DNA of 5,933 nt from an uncultured Bacteroidales bacterium (GTDB lineage Bacteria > Bacteroidota > Bacteroidia > Bacteroidales > F082), in assembly GCA_937884015.1 (NCBI GenBank), contig CALGBV010000210.1:1-5933 (forward strand). The letters run 5' to 3'. Shown in pieces: positions 5,842 through 5,933 of this stretch. A program made the position numbers and the translations under genes. The notes beneath the pieces were generated by a model. It was not told where the DNA came from. It did no database searches and saw only the letters and a program-made list of their open reading frames with translations. How positions within the stretch are numbered: the stretch's first letter is position 1; each line of letters opens with the position of its first letter.

Positions 5842-5933
5842 CCCGCCCCGCTCTTCTTCGGGACGACGAACTTCGACTCGAAGCAGTTCGACGAGCGCTA
5901 CGACGGCCGCATCTACAGCCGGCTGAAGCATAT
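5842..5933 (+). CDS. possible fragment of a DnaC/IstB-like AAA+ ATPase, cut at both ends
   Basis: On the plus strand, in the frame starting CCC at 5842, the last about 30 codons read as PAPLFFGTTNFDSKQF and then DERYDGRIYSRLKH. Helicase-loader ATPases (DnaC/DnaI) have just this order: a hydrophobic strand ending in TTN or TSN (sensor 1), a short helix, then RYG-R-xSR (box VII, arginine finger). Of the 27 codons from 5851 on, 26 end in G or C, and the protein has a natural mix of Phe, Tyr, Asn, Asp and Lys, unlike the minus frame over the same bases. G/C is 57 of 92 here. There is no start codon or upstream ATPase domain: left of about 5842 the same frame reads only the shadow of the minus-strand gene. 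The stretch is short, so chance similarity is possible. Confidence 0.38.

Noticed and set aside
5842..5931. N-terminal extension of the minus-strand frame to the ATG at 5931
   Set aside because: Nearly every codon starts with G or C, giving a low-complexity Ala/Val/Leu/Arg/Glu sequence; this is better explained as the shadow of a plus-strand coding fragment.
1..5933. tRNA, rRNA, CRISPR array, insertion sequence ends
   Set aside because: I looked for cloverleaf-like stems, regularly spaced direct repeats and terminal inverted repeats with a transposase, and saw none.

Overview
The window looks like chromosomal DNA from a member of the Bacteroidales (Bacteroidota). The main clues are promoter elements of the TAnnTTTG type (one with a correctly spaced TTTG -33 box at the left edge, one directly in front of the first transporter gene), A/T-rich leaders without clear Shine-Dalgarno sequences, and a DUF6261-like protein at the right. 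No genus can be named from this alone.

From 5153 down to 54, six genes run without a real gap on the minus strand and form one probable operon. First come the two permeases (livH 5153-4284, livM 4276-3401) and the two ATPases (livG 3399-2611, livF 2614-1898) of a branched-chain amino acid type (HAAT/Liv) ABC importer. They are followed by a periplasmic binding protein of the Peripla_BP_6 type (1885-749) and a class I SAM-dependent methyltransferase (761-54) whose start lies inside the binding-protein gene. Gaps are 7, 1, -4, 12 and -13 bases. The binding protein should deliver a ligand to LivHM, with LivG and LivF powering uptake. The methyltransferase is the unusual member and could act on the imported compound or on something made from it.

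The operon has two compositional parts. The four transporter genes are GC-richer. The binding protein, the methyltransferase and the last roughly 80 bases of livF are AT-rich, with the change falling inside the livF 3' end. This suggests that the specificity end of the operon has a different history from the transport engine.

Left edge: a good Bacteroidota promoter at 3-33 reads out of the window and starts 20 bases after the methyltransferase stop. Between livH and the rightmost gene (5154-5487) lie the livH promoter, a short inverted repeat and a rho-independent terminator serving the rightmost gene. Right edge: the C-terminal part of a DUF6261-like protein on the minus strand runs into a GC-rich stretch of about 90 bases. 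That stretch reads best on the plus strand as a piece of a DnaC/IstB-like AAA+ ATPase, which points to a rearrangement or an assembly join near 5826-5850.
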